Notes under the pieces: generated by a model | Database searches by the model: none | Told to the model about the DNA's origin: nothing | What the model saw: the letters and a program-made list of their open reading frames with translations, nothing else | Part shown: piece after piece, positions 1 through 9,200 of the stretch | Position numbering within the stretch: position 1 is the first letter of the stretch | How the letters are laid out: each line of letters starts with the position of its first letter | Made by a program: the position numbers and the translations under genes | DNA from: an uncultured Planctomycetaceae bacterium | GTDB taxonomy: Bacteria; Planctomycetota; Planctomycetia; Planctomycetales; Planctomycetaceae | Reading direction: 5' to 3' | NCBI GenBank assembly: GCA_903921605.1 | Contig: CAIXQV010000648.1 | Location: 1-19,076 of the forward strand | Length of the DNA stretch: 19,076 bases

Positions 1-17
1 AGGCTGTGGGCTCGAAA

Positions 18-35
18 GCGGCAGCAGGCTGCCGC
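18..35 (-). terminator. Perfect 7-bp hairpin after the aldo/keto reductase gene
   Basis: The arms gcggcag and ctgccgc (18-24 and 29-35) pair perfectly around the 4-base loop cagg. The hairpin lies 15 bases past the stop codon of the minus-strand aldo/keto reductase gene. Read on the minus strand the stem is followed only by TTTCGAG, so the T tract is short. It may be a weak intrinsic terminator or a copy of a dispersed GC-rich palindrome; the sequence cannot separate these. Confidence 0.4.
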
Positions 36-49
36 ACTCCAAAAGGGTC

Positions 50-1054
50 TTACACGCGAGGCTTCGCTGCTCCGCCGATTGCTTCCAGCTGCTGATCGCG
101 TTTGGCGATGGCGTCGGAGATGACCTTCTGACTGGCCGCATCAAGAGTTCGATCGCCGGCCGTCACGGTTTGTTCAATCTGTTGCGGACTGCGAGCTCCA
201 ACGATCGCTGATGTTAACTCCGGGCGACGCAGAGTCCAGGCGATGGCAACATCTGTCACCGACCAATGCAACGACTCCGCGAGAACACCGAGCGTGTTCA
301 CGAATTCCAGATTGATTTCCAGTTGAGGCGAATGGAAACGAGGATCCTTCGAGCGATGATCTTTGCTGGACAACGCGGCAACTCGTTCGGCGGTGAACTT
401 ACCGGTGAGCAGACCTTTGCCCATTGGACTGTAACAGACAACGCCGATGTTTTCTTTGCCGCAGAACGGCAGAATCTCAGCCTCCACATCGCGTGCAATC
501 ATGCTGTACGGCGGCTGCAGTGAGGCGATGGGATGGATCGCCTGAAGGCGCTGCATCTGACTGACGGAGTGATTCGAAACGCCGATGTGGCGAATCTTGC
601 CCTGTTGCTTGAGATCAACCAGTGTCTGCCAGCCTTCTTCGATTTCCTCATCGGGCTCCGGCCAGTGCATCTGATACCAGTCGATGCAGTCCGTGTTCAA
701 ACGACGCAGACTCGCTTCACATTCTGCGATCACACTTTCGCGTTTCAGGCACTTGCCGATTTCTCCGTTTCCCAGAGCAACACGTCCGCACTTTGTCGCG
801 ACGATCGGCCGATCTGCTTTGGGAATGGCCTCAAGAGCCTTCGCGACCAGAATCTCACTGCGACCTTCGCCATAGATGGCGGCTGTGTCGATCCAGTTGA
901 TCCCCAGTTCGACCGCACGCACAATAGCCCCGATGGCTTCGGATTCGTCCTGATCGCCCCAGCCGAATTTCCAGTCACCGCCACCAATCGCCCACGTCCC
1001 GAGACCAATCACACTGATCTTGAGCCCACTTGAGCCTAATGTTCGAAACTGCAC
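50..1054 (-). CDS. Aldo/keto reductase
   Basis: This 334-residue protein is a full-length NAD(P)H-dependent aldo/keto reductase, a cytoplasmic TIM-barrel enzyme that reduces aldehydes or ketones. The N-terminus carries the family pattern LGSSGLKISVIGLGTWAIGG. The catalytic tetrad is visible: Asp56 and Tyr61 in WIDTAAIYGEGRSE, Lys88 in VATKCG and His130 in WYQMHWPE. The cofactor-binding C-terminal part is present (GVSNHS near 160, YSPMGKGLLTGK near 210, VGARSPQQIEQ near 290). The start is GTG, supported by AAGGAT upstream at about 7 bases spacing. The gene is divergent from the molybdopterin oxidoreductase gene. The physiological substrate cannot be read from the sequence. Confidence 0.93.
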   Translation of the reverse strand: MQFRTLGSSGLKISVIGLGTWAIGGGDWKFGWGDQDESEAIGAIVRAVELGINWIDTAAIYGEGRSEILVAKALEAIPKADRPIVATKCGRVALGNGEIGKCLKRESVIAECEASLRRLNTDCIDWYQMHWPEPDEEIEEGWQTLVDLKQQGKIRHIGVSNHSVSQMQRLQAIHPIASLQPPYSMIARDVEAEILPFCGKENIGVVCYSPMGKGLLTGKFTAERVAALSSKDHRSKDPRFHSPQLEINLEFVNTLGVLAESLHWSVTDVAIAWTLRRPELTSAIVGARSPQQIEQTVTAGDRTLDAASQKVISDAIAKRDQQLEAIGGAAKPRV

Positions 1055-1170
1055 TTGTGGAATCCTTGGAATGAAGCCGAAATACGGGGCCTGTAGAGTT
1101 CTAGGAACAGTCCCGAAACAGTGTCCGGGTCAATCAAATGGAGACTCGAATCGGTGTGCCTGCGTTCGCT

Positions 1171-1234
1171 GAGGCTCACTTGTCACGCCCTACACAAAAT
1201 CGTTGAAATGTGTCGGGAATGACAAGTTCGCCGC
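1171..1234. repeat. Imperfect palindrome in a divergent intergenic region
   Basis: The arms acttgtca (1178-1185) and tgacaagt (1220-1227) are perfect complements. Inside them ccc/ggg (1188-1190/1215-1217) and acaca/tgtgt (1192-1196/1209-1213) also pair, giving 16 pairs with three mismatches around a 12-base loop. Complementarity continues weakly outward to about 1171/1234, and the right flank holds the 12-bp palindrome tcgccgcggcga (1228-1239). It sits between the divergent starts at 1054 and 1351. It could be a dispersed REP-like element or a regulatory inverted repeat. Confidence 0.6.
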
Positions 1235-1350
1235 GGCGACATAAGTCGGATGCTAAGTCATGATCCGTCTGAAATGCTGGCTAAAACCAACACGACAACT
1301 TGAACTGCGACTAGATTATCAACATAACAGCCTCAGGATATCGGCAAGCC

Positions 1351-2058
1351 ATGTCACTTTACAGTCCCAACACAGACCCCAAGTATCAAACTACCGACGA
1401 GCAGCGTCCGATCGGTTTGCCGGACGATGTGATCATCTCCGAAGATACTCATCGAGAAAATCGCCTTCCCGCCGGACAGCATCGTACTCGCAAATGGCCG
1501 GTGCTGCATGCGTCGACAGTTCCCGTGATTAATCCCGCTGCCTGGACACTGCAAGTTCATGGTCTGGTCAGTAAGCCACTGGAGTTAACTCTGGCGCAGT
1601 TTCGCGAGTTGCCTCGAATCAAGGTTTTCTCGGATTTTCACTGCGTAACGACATGGTCGCGACTCGGGAATCTGTGGGAAGGCGTCTCGCTGAATTGGTT
1701 GCTGGCAGAGGCAGGCATTCAGGAGTCCGCGGCGTTCGCCATCATCGGCGGTTGCGACAACGGTTGGACAACGAACGTTCCGCTGTCGGCTCTGCTGGAC
1801 AATGATGTTCTTTTGGCCGATCTGCACGATGGGTTGCCACTGGACGACGACCATGGCGGACCTGTTCGCCTTGTGGTGCCTAAACTGTTCGCATGGAAAA
1901 GTGCGAAGTGGGTGAATCGAATTGAACTAACCGAACACAACGTTCCGGGCTACTGGGAACAGGCCGGTTATCACAACGTCGGTGACCCCTGGAAAGAACA
2001 ACGCTACCGAGACGAGCCGGAGTGGCTGAGCGAAGGTACCGTCGCGGATGGCATTTAA
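1351..2058 (+). CDS. Sulfite oxidase-like molybdopterin-dependent oxidoreductase
   Basis: This 235-residue protein belongs to the sulfite oxidase/YedY molybdopterin-domain superfamily. The probable molybdenum ligand is Cys98 in SDFHCVTTWS. The cofactor-pocket motif HGGPVRLVVPKLFAWKSAKW (169-188) and the family-typical ending PGYWEQAGYHNVGDPW (199-214) are present. There is no twin-arginine or other signal peptide, no heme domain and no C-terminal dimerisation domain. It is therefore the short cytoplasmic form, whose substrate and electron partner are generally unknown. ATG is chosen because it directly precedes the conserved body, with AGGA about 13 bases upstream. It may share a regulatory region with the divergent aldo/keto reductase gene. 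Confidence 0.92.
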   Translation: MSLYSPNTDPKYQTTDEQRPIGLPDDVIISEDTHRENRLPAGQHRTRKWPVLHASTVPVINPAAWTLQVHGLVSKPLELTLAQFRELPRIKVFSDFHCVTTWSRLGNLWEGVSLNWLLAEAGIQESAAFAIIGGCDNGWTTNVPLSALLDNDVLLADLHDGLPLDDDHGGPVRLVVPKLFAWKSAKWVNRIELTEHNVPGYWEQAGYHNVGDPWKEQRYRDEPEWLSEGTVADGI

Positions 2059-2365
2059 AGGAGGCTTTTCTTCCCGGAAAGGCCCTCGCCGTCAGGCGAC
2101 CCTCGTGTGCAATTGAGTCAGTATTGCAGACTGCATAGGACGATCACGTGCCCAGAGGTCGCGGCAAGCCACGCAGTCCTGCTCGGCAATCAGGACCGAC
2201 AGAAATCCGCGACGACTACTCGCGGCAGGAAGATCGCTGGAGTCCGGAAGACAAATCAAGTGATCTCGTTATCATTCGCGTTTTCCAGTGCGTTCGCTGG
2301 GGGCCGTCACAGGATGTTTGTCCCGCCGCAGAGCATTGTTTTCTCTGATTTTCAGGCCAATTGGA
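2059..2365. other. Intergenic stretch of 307 bp
   Basis: This gap separates the molybdopterin oxidoreductase gene from the HD-domain gene. A small hairpin, tcgcc-gtca-ggcga (2086-2099), lies soon after the upstream stop without a T tract. A degenerate repeat copy is at 2147-2213. The frame of the HD gene is open back to 2288, but the residues encoded before 2366 show no family similarity. I see no convincing promoter or small gene. Confidence 0.5.
2147..2213. repeat. Degenerate copy of a dispersed repeat (partner at 3943-4041)
   Basis: This segment aligns with 3943-4041. They share cgtgcc, then aggtcgcggca (2156-2166 here), cagtc, cggca, aggac and gaaatccgc (2202-2210 here), in the same order and orientation. 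The partner has an extra insert of about 28 bases. Translated fragments on both copies share the string GPTEIR. The divergence suggests an old, non-coding dispersed repeat. Confidence 0.55.
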
Positions 2366-3775
2366 ATGGTTCGAGATTTTACGACCGAGAGTTTGTCCCA
2401 CGACCCGATTCACGGCTACATCCCGTTTATCTCACGGGTCGGCTTGCCAGCCGGCGAGGCGGCCGAACAGGATCTGATAGATCATCCGTGGGTTCAGCGG
2501 ATGCGGCAGATTCACCAACTTCAGACCGCATGGTGGGTGTTTCCATCCGCCGAACATATGCGATTTCAGCACGTACTCGGTGTGATGCATCTGGGTTCGG
2601 TGACTGTCAACGCGTGGTATGAATCCTTGGCGGATTGCTGCCGCAATGTGCCTTCGCGAGCATGCGTCGAGAGCATGGTTCGTATCGCCGGTTTGCTGCA
2701 CGATGTGGGGCACGGGCCTTTCGGTCATTTTTTCGATGATCACTATCTGGATCAGTTTAATCTGACTCACGAAGACATCGGTGGCCATGTCATTGAACAT
2801 GAACTTGGCGACATCATTCGTCGCATTCGCAGAAACCCCAACGGCAAACTCCAGCCACTGGAAGAGCTTGACCCCCGGCAAATTGCGTGGTTGATTCGCC
2901 GACCTTCCGGACATCCTGATGACCAGGAAGGGCAGCCCGACTGGCTGAAGAAACTGCGAGCACTCTTTAGTGGTATTTACACGGTCGACAACATGGACTT
3001 CGTGCTGCGTGATGCGTACATGTCCGGCTACAACACGAAGGCGTTCGATATCTCCCGCCTGATTCACTACAGCTTCTTTACGGAGAACGGCCTGACGATT
3101 CATTCGCGCGGTCTGCCGACGCTGATTAACTTCATCGAAACACGCGCAAATCTGTTCCGGACGATCTACTTCCATCGCACCGTTCGCGGGATCGACATTG
3201 CGCTGGAAGAATACTTTGCAGAGACGATGAAACGATTGTTTCCCGGGAATCCTCTGCAGCATTTGAAGGCTTATCAGGGGCTGACGGAGACTTCGTTTCT
3301 GGTCGATGTGGCTCGCTGGGCCGACAGTTCTGATCCGACACTCCGTGAGCTGGGAACGCATTGGAAGGCGATCATCAATCGCGAAGAAATGTGGCGGATG
3401 GCGTGTGAACGTACAATGCACTTTCACAGCGGTCAGGCGGAAAGCACAACGATCTTTTCAGAACCGGATCTGGTGGAGCGGCGAGTTCGTGAGTCGCTGC
3501 CGAAACCACTCCGGGAGATTCCTCTTCGCATCGACGTGGCTCGCCACTATCACCGGCCGAGTGCCAGAAAGCCTGCGGGCAAACAGAATTACTGGTACGA
3601 CACGGCCAGCGGTCTCTCGCATGAGCTGGATGATGACGAACTGTTCCGCAGCCTGCCGACCAGTTTCATCATCTTCCGCATCTACAGCCGCGATCACGGT
3701 CATGATCGCGAACTAAACGCCGCACTCCAGAAAGTCGCCGGCGGCTCGGGCGGAGATACGAAGACAAACATGTGA
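2366..3775 (+). CDS. HD-domain phosphohydrolase (SAMHD1/dGTPase type)
   Basis: The 469-residue protein has the features of the HD superfamily branch that contains SAMHD1 and bacterial dNTP triphosphohydrolases. The opening HDPIHGYIPF is typical of that branch. The metal ligands are recognisable: His69 in RFQHVLGVMHLG, His112-Asp113 in LLHDVGHGPFGH, and Asp208 in TVDNMDFVLRDAYMSGY. The distal signature and a helical C-terminal half follow. By family knowledge it probably hydrolyses (d)NTPs or related nucleotides in the cytoplasm; the substrate is inferred. The start is placed at ATG 2366 because the similarity begins there; an in-frame start at 2288 would add 26 unrelated residues. It stands alone between repeat-containing gaps. 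Confidence 0.88.
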   Translation: MVRDFTTESLSHDPIHGYIPFISRVGLPAGEAAEQDLIDHPWVQRMRQIHQLQTAWWVFPSAEHMRFQHVLGVMHLGSVTVNAWYESLADCCRNVPSRACVESMVRIAGLLHDVGHGPFGHFFDDHYLDQFNLTHEDIGGHVIEHELGDIIRRIRRNPNGKLQPLEELDPRQIAWLIRRPSGHPDDQEGQPDWLKKLRALFSGIYTVDNMDFVLRDAYMSGYNTKAFDISRLIHYSFFTENGLTIHSRGLPTLINFIETRANLFRTIYFHRTVRGIDIALEEYFAETMKRLFPGNPLQHLKAYQGLTETSFLVDVARWADSSDPTLRELGTHWKAIINREEMWRMACERTMHFHSGQAESTTIFSEPDLVERRVRESLPKPLREIPLRIDVARHYHRPSARKPAGKQNYWYDTASGLSHELDDDELFRSLPTSFIIFRIYSRDHGHDRELNAALQKVAGGSGGDTKTNM

Positions 3776-3806
3776 CGTCGTCCAGGCGAGTTCCTGGGTT
3801 TCGTTC

Positions 3807-3871
3807 TCGTTTAACGGCTAGGCGCAGGCGTTGCCGAATGTCGCCTGCGCCTGTGGCACGCCGTTAAACGA
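3807..3871. repeat. Palindromic element, copy 1 (cgtttaacgg family)
   Basis: The outer arms tcgtttaacgg (3807-3817) and ccgttaaacga (3861-3871) are perfect complements. Inner arms aggcgcaggcg (3820-3830) and cgcctgcgcct (3842-3852) are also perfect, around an 11-base loop. The element begins 31 bases after the HD gene stop. A second, related copy is at 11039-11106 in the same kind of position, just downstream of a gene. Folded as RNA it would form a strong hairpin, but no T tract follows. Confidence 0.75.
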
Positions 3872-3942
3872 AGTTTCAGTTTGTAACCGGGCACGGGCCT
3901 GCTGCGCTGGACTGCACGAGTTCCACCCGTTTCTTTGGTTTT

Positions 3943-4041
3943 CGTGCCTAAAGGTCGCGGCATGTCGAACAGTCATGCCCGGCAGACAAGGACTACAAAA
4001 GGCTGCTGCTCGGCCGGCCGGCCCAACCGAAATCCGCAACT
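3943..4041. repeat. Dispersed repeat, longer copy (partner at 2147-2213)
   Basis: This is the longer of two related copies in the window. It shares cgtgcc, aggtcgcggca (3952-3962) and gaaatccgc (4029-4037) with the copy at 2147-2213, plus an extra segment of about 28 bases. It lies just after the palindromic element at 3807-3871, so the two may form one composite repeat. No open frame in it looks like a real protein. Confidence 0.55.
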
Positions 4042-4151
4042 GAGTCCTTCTTGGCGGAGGAGGCGGTTCGTAATTGATTTCGACCGGGAAGCCTGCGAAA
4101 CTGCTGGTATGAGTGCAGGATGCCAGAATACTCTCGCCGTGAGTGAAGACT

Positions 4152-6173
4152 ATGCCAGCGATTTCAATTCCTTGCCCCGCCTGTGGCGCGTCATTGAAAC
4201 TTCCGGACACAAGCCTCATCGGCAAGACGGCTAAGTGTCCCAAGTGTCGGCATCGGTTTGTCCTGACACTGCCTGAAACCGACGAGGTTCCTCTGGCGCT
4301 GGCTGATGTCCCTGTGCTGCCTCTGGCTCCCAGAATGGGAACTGGCGCGCGCTGGGTTCCGGATGATGCACCGGCGTACCCCGCGGCACCGCCCGCCGCT
4401 CCGGTGTTCCCGCAGTTTCCGCAAACGCCGAACGCGGGTGCGTTTGGCTCGCCGCCATTGAGTGGTGGCAGCAATGAGATTGTGATCCCCGACTTTCTGG
4501 CGCCGCCGACCGCCGCGGGCGGAACGGCTTCGACAGCCGAGATCAATAGCGGGGCTCCGTTTACAGCAAGTGCCGTTGCACCGAATGGACTTGCTGCCTC
4601 AACACGGGCCAAGGGAAAACCGGCCGCAAAGAAGCGTCGTCGCGGAAGTCGAGCCGGGATCATCGCGATGGTGATCACTGCGATACTCGTCGCAGCCGGT
4701 GGCTACGGCGCGTTTGTAATCAATCAGCAGAAGACGCAGCAGGTCAAGAAAACGCCTGCGGTCAATAAGGGCTGGGAAGCGAAGAAAGTTGAATTGGCAT
4801 CGTCGAATGAGAGCGCTGAAGCATTAAGCCCCACTTCGGGGAAAGCCATTCCTCTGGATTATCTGCCATTCACGCCTCATCTGATCTGTCACTTGCGCCC
4901 AGCCGCGTTATGGAGAAAATCGGATCGCACGACGGTTGAGTTTCAGGCCATTCTGGGTGATCTGGGGACGTGGCTCCATGAGCAGATTCGGAGTCGAACT
5001 CACTTTGAGCCAGAAGATATTGAAGAGCTGACGATCGCGGTCAATTTTGGGCCTCGCATGTCGGTGCCGGATGTTGCCGTTGTTGTGCGTCTGAAGGAAG
5101 CACAGACAAAGTCCAATTTCCTGAAGCAATTTAAGGGACAACGCAAAGCTGATTTGAAAGCGGAGATTTATGAGTCGTCCGAATACAGCTTTATGCTGAT
5201 CGATGACCGTACATTTGCCGCGGCGCCGGTGGGTCTCACGCAGGACCTGGAGCTGTCTCGCAACGATGCCGCGTTGGCGTCTCCGGATATGGAGCCGTTG
5301 CTGCAGGCCTCGGATCGCGAACGACACGCTTCTTTGATTTTCGACCTGAAGATCCTCGACTCCCATCGTGAAGACATCTTCATGGCGCAGATGCAGAAAG
5401 TGGTCGACAAGTTTGTCGTCTGGATGGGTAATGAGATCGAGACGGTCTCCTGGAGCATGCATCTTGAACCGAATTTCTACATGGAGACGCTGCTGCACAA
5501 TTCGTCCGACAGTTCGGTCATGAAGGTGCAGCGACATGCCCAGTTGCAGTTCAGCAAGCTTGCAGAAGAGATGCTGGCGGGTGTTGAAAAGATGAAGCCG
5601 GCCACGAAGGGATCTCGCCAGATGATCGGCCGTTTTCCGGCGATGCTGCAAGCGATGGACGTTGGTACGACGGCTCACGTGGCTCCATCGTTTGCAAGGC
5701 TGGTGACCGTTTTGCCAAAACAGGCGTCTGTGAATCTGGCGGCGGGCGCGTTATTGACCTGGAATCAGTCGTTGCTGACAAACTTCGACGCGGAAAAAGT
5801 TGTTGCCAAAGGCGACACGACATCAATTCCGGACAAGTTGGTTGATCGACTGCAGATGAAGGTGCTGATTGACTTCCGCCGCACGCCACTGCAGGAAGCA
5901 TTTAAGTACATCGGCGAATCCATCAAGACAGAAGTGGCGATTGACGGTGACGCGCTGAAGGGAGCTGGGTTTACTCAGAACATGCCGCAGACGTTTGATC
6001 TTGGATCAGTGACTGCACAGGCGGCTCTGCATGAGATTATTCTGAAATATGCCAAAGAGCGTGATCCGCTGGTGCTGATTGTGGATGAAAAAGCAAAGAC
6101 GCTGATCCTAAGTACCAAAGTGAAGGCCGAGGCTGATGGCCTGACGCCGTTCGACACGGCTCCAAAGAAATAG
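4152..6173 (+). CDS. Zinc-ribbon, single-pass membrane protein with STN-like C-terminal domain
   Basis: The 673-residue protein starts with a MJ0042-type zinc ribbon, with ligands Cys8, Cys11, Cys29 and Cys32 (CPAC and CPKC). A Pro/Ala-rich disordered linker follows (about 45-150), then a basic stretch KKRRRGSR (160-167) and one transmembrane helix (about 168-190). By the positive-inside rule the ribbon is cytoplasmic and the large C-terminal part is exported. The last 100 residues (about 569-658) resemble the secretin/TonB short N-terminal fold: IDFRRTPLQEAFKYIGES, then a segment ending ILSTKV. The middle is an unrecognised alpha/beta region. ATG 4152 is preferred; GTG 4143 would add three residues. 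It lies 68 bp before the PQQ-propeller gene, so co-transcription is likely. Function unknown. Confidence 0.85.
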   Translation: MPAISIPCPACGASLKLPDTSLIGKTAKCPKCRHRFVLTLPETDEVPLALADVPVLPLAPRMGTGARWVPDDAPAYPAAPPAAPVFPQFPQTPNAGAFGSPPLSGGSNEIVIPDFLAPPTAAGGTASTAEINSGAPFTASAVAPNGLAASTRAKGKPAAKKRRRGSRAGIIAMVITAILVAAGGYGAFVINQQKTQQVKKTPAVNKGWEAKKVELASSNESAEALSPTSGKAIPLDYLPFTPHLICHLRPAALWRKSDRTTVEFQAILGDLGTWLHEQIRSRTHFEPEDIEELTIAVNFGPRMSVPDVAVVVRLKEAQTKSNFLKQFKGQRKADLKAEIYESSEYSFMLIDDRTFAAAPVGLTQDLELSRNDAALASPDMEPLLQASDRERHASLIFDLKILDSHREDIFMAQMQKVVDKFVVWMGNEIETVSWSMHLEPNFYMETLLHNSSDSSVMKVQRHAQLQFSKLAEEMLAGVEKMKPATKGSRQMIGRFPAMLQAMDVGTTAHVAPSFARLVTVLPKQASVNLAAGALLTWNQSLLTNFDAEKVVAKGDTTSIPDKLVDRLQMKVLIDFRRTPLQEAFKYIGESIKTEVAIDGDALKGAGFTQNMPQTFDLGSVTAQAALHEIILKYAKERDPLVLIVDEKAKTLILSTKVKAEADGLTPFDTAPKK

Positions 6174-6241
6174 CCTGGCGGTTCCGCTGCTATCAGTGAT
6201 GGAATACGGATTTGAGTCAGTCACGGGAAACGGAATCAACA

Positions 6242-9200
6242 ATGGAATCCAGTCGACGCGTCTCATGTTTACTTCGGCTGGTGAGTTTATTGGCCGTCGC
6301 GGCAAGTTTCTCCTGGACTGAGGCGACCTCAAAAGCCCAGGCTCAGATGTTTCGGATTCCCGGAATGAACGGACCGGAGGTGTCAGAGGAGTCGGAGAAC
6401 GAAGGCGATGGTCTGCATACCGAGCGACGCATCGAGACGAAGCTGGAGCAGATGTCAGCTGCAGCGAGAAAGAAGAACACATCAGAAGTTCTGGAACATC
6501 TGGAGTCTCTGAGAGCTGCAGATCCGATGTTGATTGTGCGAGGATCGGATAAGGTGTTTGTCCCCCTTCATCGGGACCTGGTTCTTTTGATTCAGCGATT
6601 CAGTTCTGAGATTCGCGAGGCCATAGAAAAATCGGATCCGGGGGCCGATGCGGCCTTAAGACTGGCTATCGAAGCTGACACACCAGTGGCCTTGCCAACC
6701 TTCCTGCAGCGTTTTGCGGGGACGAGGGCTGCAGAAAAAGCTCATTTGCTTCTGGCCGCGAAACATGCCGATCGAGGCCACAACCTGGCAGCTCAGTATT
6801 GGTTGGCCCCCCTGCTCACCAAACAGGCCGATCCTGAATTGAAAGTTATTGCGGAGAGGATGAATGCCCGGCTAGTGCCTGCAAGCGAGCCCGCCCACGC
6901 GGACGCTAAACCACCCGACGCAGACCGTTTGGCTTCAGACAATGCGGCTTCAGACAAATCCGCCGAACGAACTGCTGACGAACCGAGTTCTGATCCAAAG
7001 AATGCCGGTGATAAGACTGCAGGCGATCAGTCGCAGCAGAATTCATCTCCCGACGTTGGGCCGACGACAGATCAGTCGGTCGTTAAGTCTGCAGAAGGCA
7101 GAGCAGAATCTCCGGCAGACGTGGGGTCGGGATCACCGCCAGCCCAGAATGTTAACGCAGCGGGAGAGCCGTTTATTCAGCAGCGGCACTGGTTCAAGTC
7201 GCTTCCGATTTCCAGCACAGCGCGAACACGATCTCAGCAATTGTTGCGAGAAGCTTCGGAAATCAAGGGGATTCCGTGGACTGCGTGGCAGCCGGAACTG
7301 GATGCCGAGCATGTTTATGTTCGTGTGCCGGGATTGATTTCAGCTTATCGATTGAGGTCCGGGCAACATTTGTGGACGAGAACTCTGAGTTATGAGCAGT
7401 CCCCAGCGCGTCCGCTTGAGCCGGACCTTATTGGTGGTGGATTTGGGGCAGACCGAAATCCGCTGCGGGAGGCGATGACTAGTCCGGAGATCCTGCAGTT
7501 GCATCGCAACGAGATGGTGGGGCGGATGACGTCTGATGCTGAACGATTGTATCTGGTGTCACAGTTAAGCAGTGGCAATGGTCCTGTCGTTTCTCGGGGC
7601 ATGGCTCGAATTCGAGATGTTTCGGACCAGACCAGAGCCGGACTGTGGGAACTTGTCGCCATCGACAAGGAAACCGGCCGTCGACTGTGGACGATGGGTG
7701 GCCCTCCTGTGGAAGAGCAGTTTGGCAATGAACTGGCAACCGCGTGGCTGGCAGGACCGCCTGCTGTCGAGCGAGGCAGTTTGTATCAAGTGGTCGAAAA
7801 AGAGTCCGTCGTGCAATTGGTTTGTCTGGATGCCGCTACTGGTCGCCTGCGTTGGCGGGTTCCTTTGTCTTATCCGCAGAACCGGATTGGGCTGGATGCT
7901 CCGCGGCAATTGCTGGCTGCTCAGACGAGTGTGCAAGACGGCCTCGTCTACACGACTTCAACAACCGGCTGGCTGTTTGCCATTGATACGATGACTCAAT
8001 CCATACTTTGGGCTCGAAAGCTCAATACGAGGTCAGCGGATGGTCGAGATGAACGTCTGCTTCACAATCCCGGAATGTTCATGATGGATATTGCGCCGCT
8101 AAAACAAGCGTGGCGTTCTCGACCACCTCTTCTTCTTGGCGACAGTCTGTTGGTTCCAACGGCGGAATCGGCAACTTTGCTTTGTGTTGATCCGAGAAGT
8201 GGCAAGACTCGTACCACCTCGATTCCCGCGTCAGGAGTCACTGTCGTTCTGCATTATGATTCGCAATGGCTGATTCTGGCCTCAGCCGAGTCCATTGTTG
8301 GTTTTACGCTGCCACAACTGAAGAAGGCGTGGACTCTGAAGGTGACGGACCCGGCGGCTCCACCTGTGGGACCTGCATCACGTCAGGAAGACGATCTGTA
8401 CGTTCCTCTGGCCGACGGCTCAGCGGCCGTCGTTGCGATCGAGAACGGAACTTTGAAACAAACCCTCAGGCGATTCCGGCCCGCATGGAGTACCGGAGGT
8501 TTTTATTCAACGCAGGGTGGAATTCTGAGTCATGCACCCGACCATTTGACGTTGATGTCGCGTGAGCCGGTTACCGGCCATGACGAGACCGATCCACTTC
8601 AACATGCCACGTTCCTGTTTGAATCCGGAGCTATCAAAGAGGCATCGCTCGCCGCGGCGAAGATTCCGGTAACGGCTTTGCGCAGAGATGCGGTTCGGCG
8701 TTTGAGGTTTCGGATTGCCGTGGCGATGTTGAAAGCTGAGGAAAGCGAGAACTCACAGACGTCCGCGAAAGATTTGATCGCAAAAGAGGCGGCTCAGCTG
8801 GAAGAGATCGCCGGCATGGCTCAGACCGCTCACGAGAAAGCCCTGACACATTTTCTGCGGCTTGATTACCTGCTGCGAACGGCTCCCGAGAATGTCGTCC
8901 CGTCGCTGATCGATGCCTTAACTCTGGACGATTCAGTCCACATGGTCGATGTTCCGGTGACCTCATCCATGAAGGAACTGCTCGCGGATGCTGCGGGAAG
9001 TGACCCGCTGGCTCGCAACCCTCTGAAAACCTCGATTGATCAGCGATTTGTGACGTTTCGAGCCTGGGTGTTGATGCAACTGCGGGATCGAATTGCGACG
9101 GCTGAAGCCAAGGAACGAAGTGCTGTCATTCTGGCATTGGCCGCCGTTCCGGATACTCTGATTGCAGAAATACATTCGAAGGATCTTGCCGAGGAGTCGT

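Larger units (their letters stand above)
3776..4151. other. Intergenic stretch of 376 bp, mostly repeat sequence
   Basis: This gap between the HD gene and the zinc-ribbon gene contains the palindromic element at 3807-3871 and the dispersed repeat at 3943-4041. Short frames run across it in several directions, but their translations fall within the repeats and look spurious. No clear promoter or terminator with a T tract is visible. Confidence 0.55.

Noticed and set aside
1299..1328. TTGAAC followed 17 bases later by CATAAC before the molybdopterin oxidoreductase gene as a sigma-70 promoter
   Set aside because: The -10 match is poor and similar partial matches occur elsewhere; too weak to list as a feature.
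2432..3427. Long open frame (331 codons) on the minus strand inside the HD-domain gene
   Set aside because: It is fully antisense to a gene with clear catalytic motifs, and its translation shows no domain. Codon bias of the real gene explains the open frame.
3818..4678. 286-codon minus-strand frame across the repeat region and the 5' part of the zinc-ribbon gene
   Set aside because: Its composition (Ala/Gly/Pro/Arg runs) mirrors the Pro/Ala-rich linker on the other strand, and its N-terminal half is antisense to the zinc ribbon.
4908..5678. 256-codon minus-strand frame inside the zinc-ribbon gene
   Set aside because: It is antisense to the coding strand and rich in His/Arg/Leu, typical of a shadow frame.
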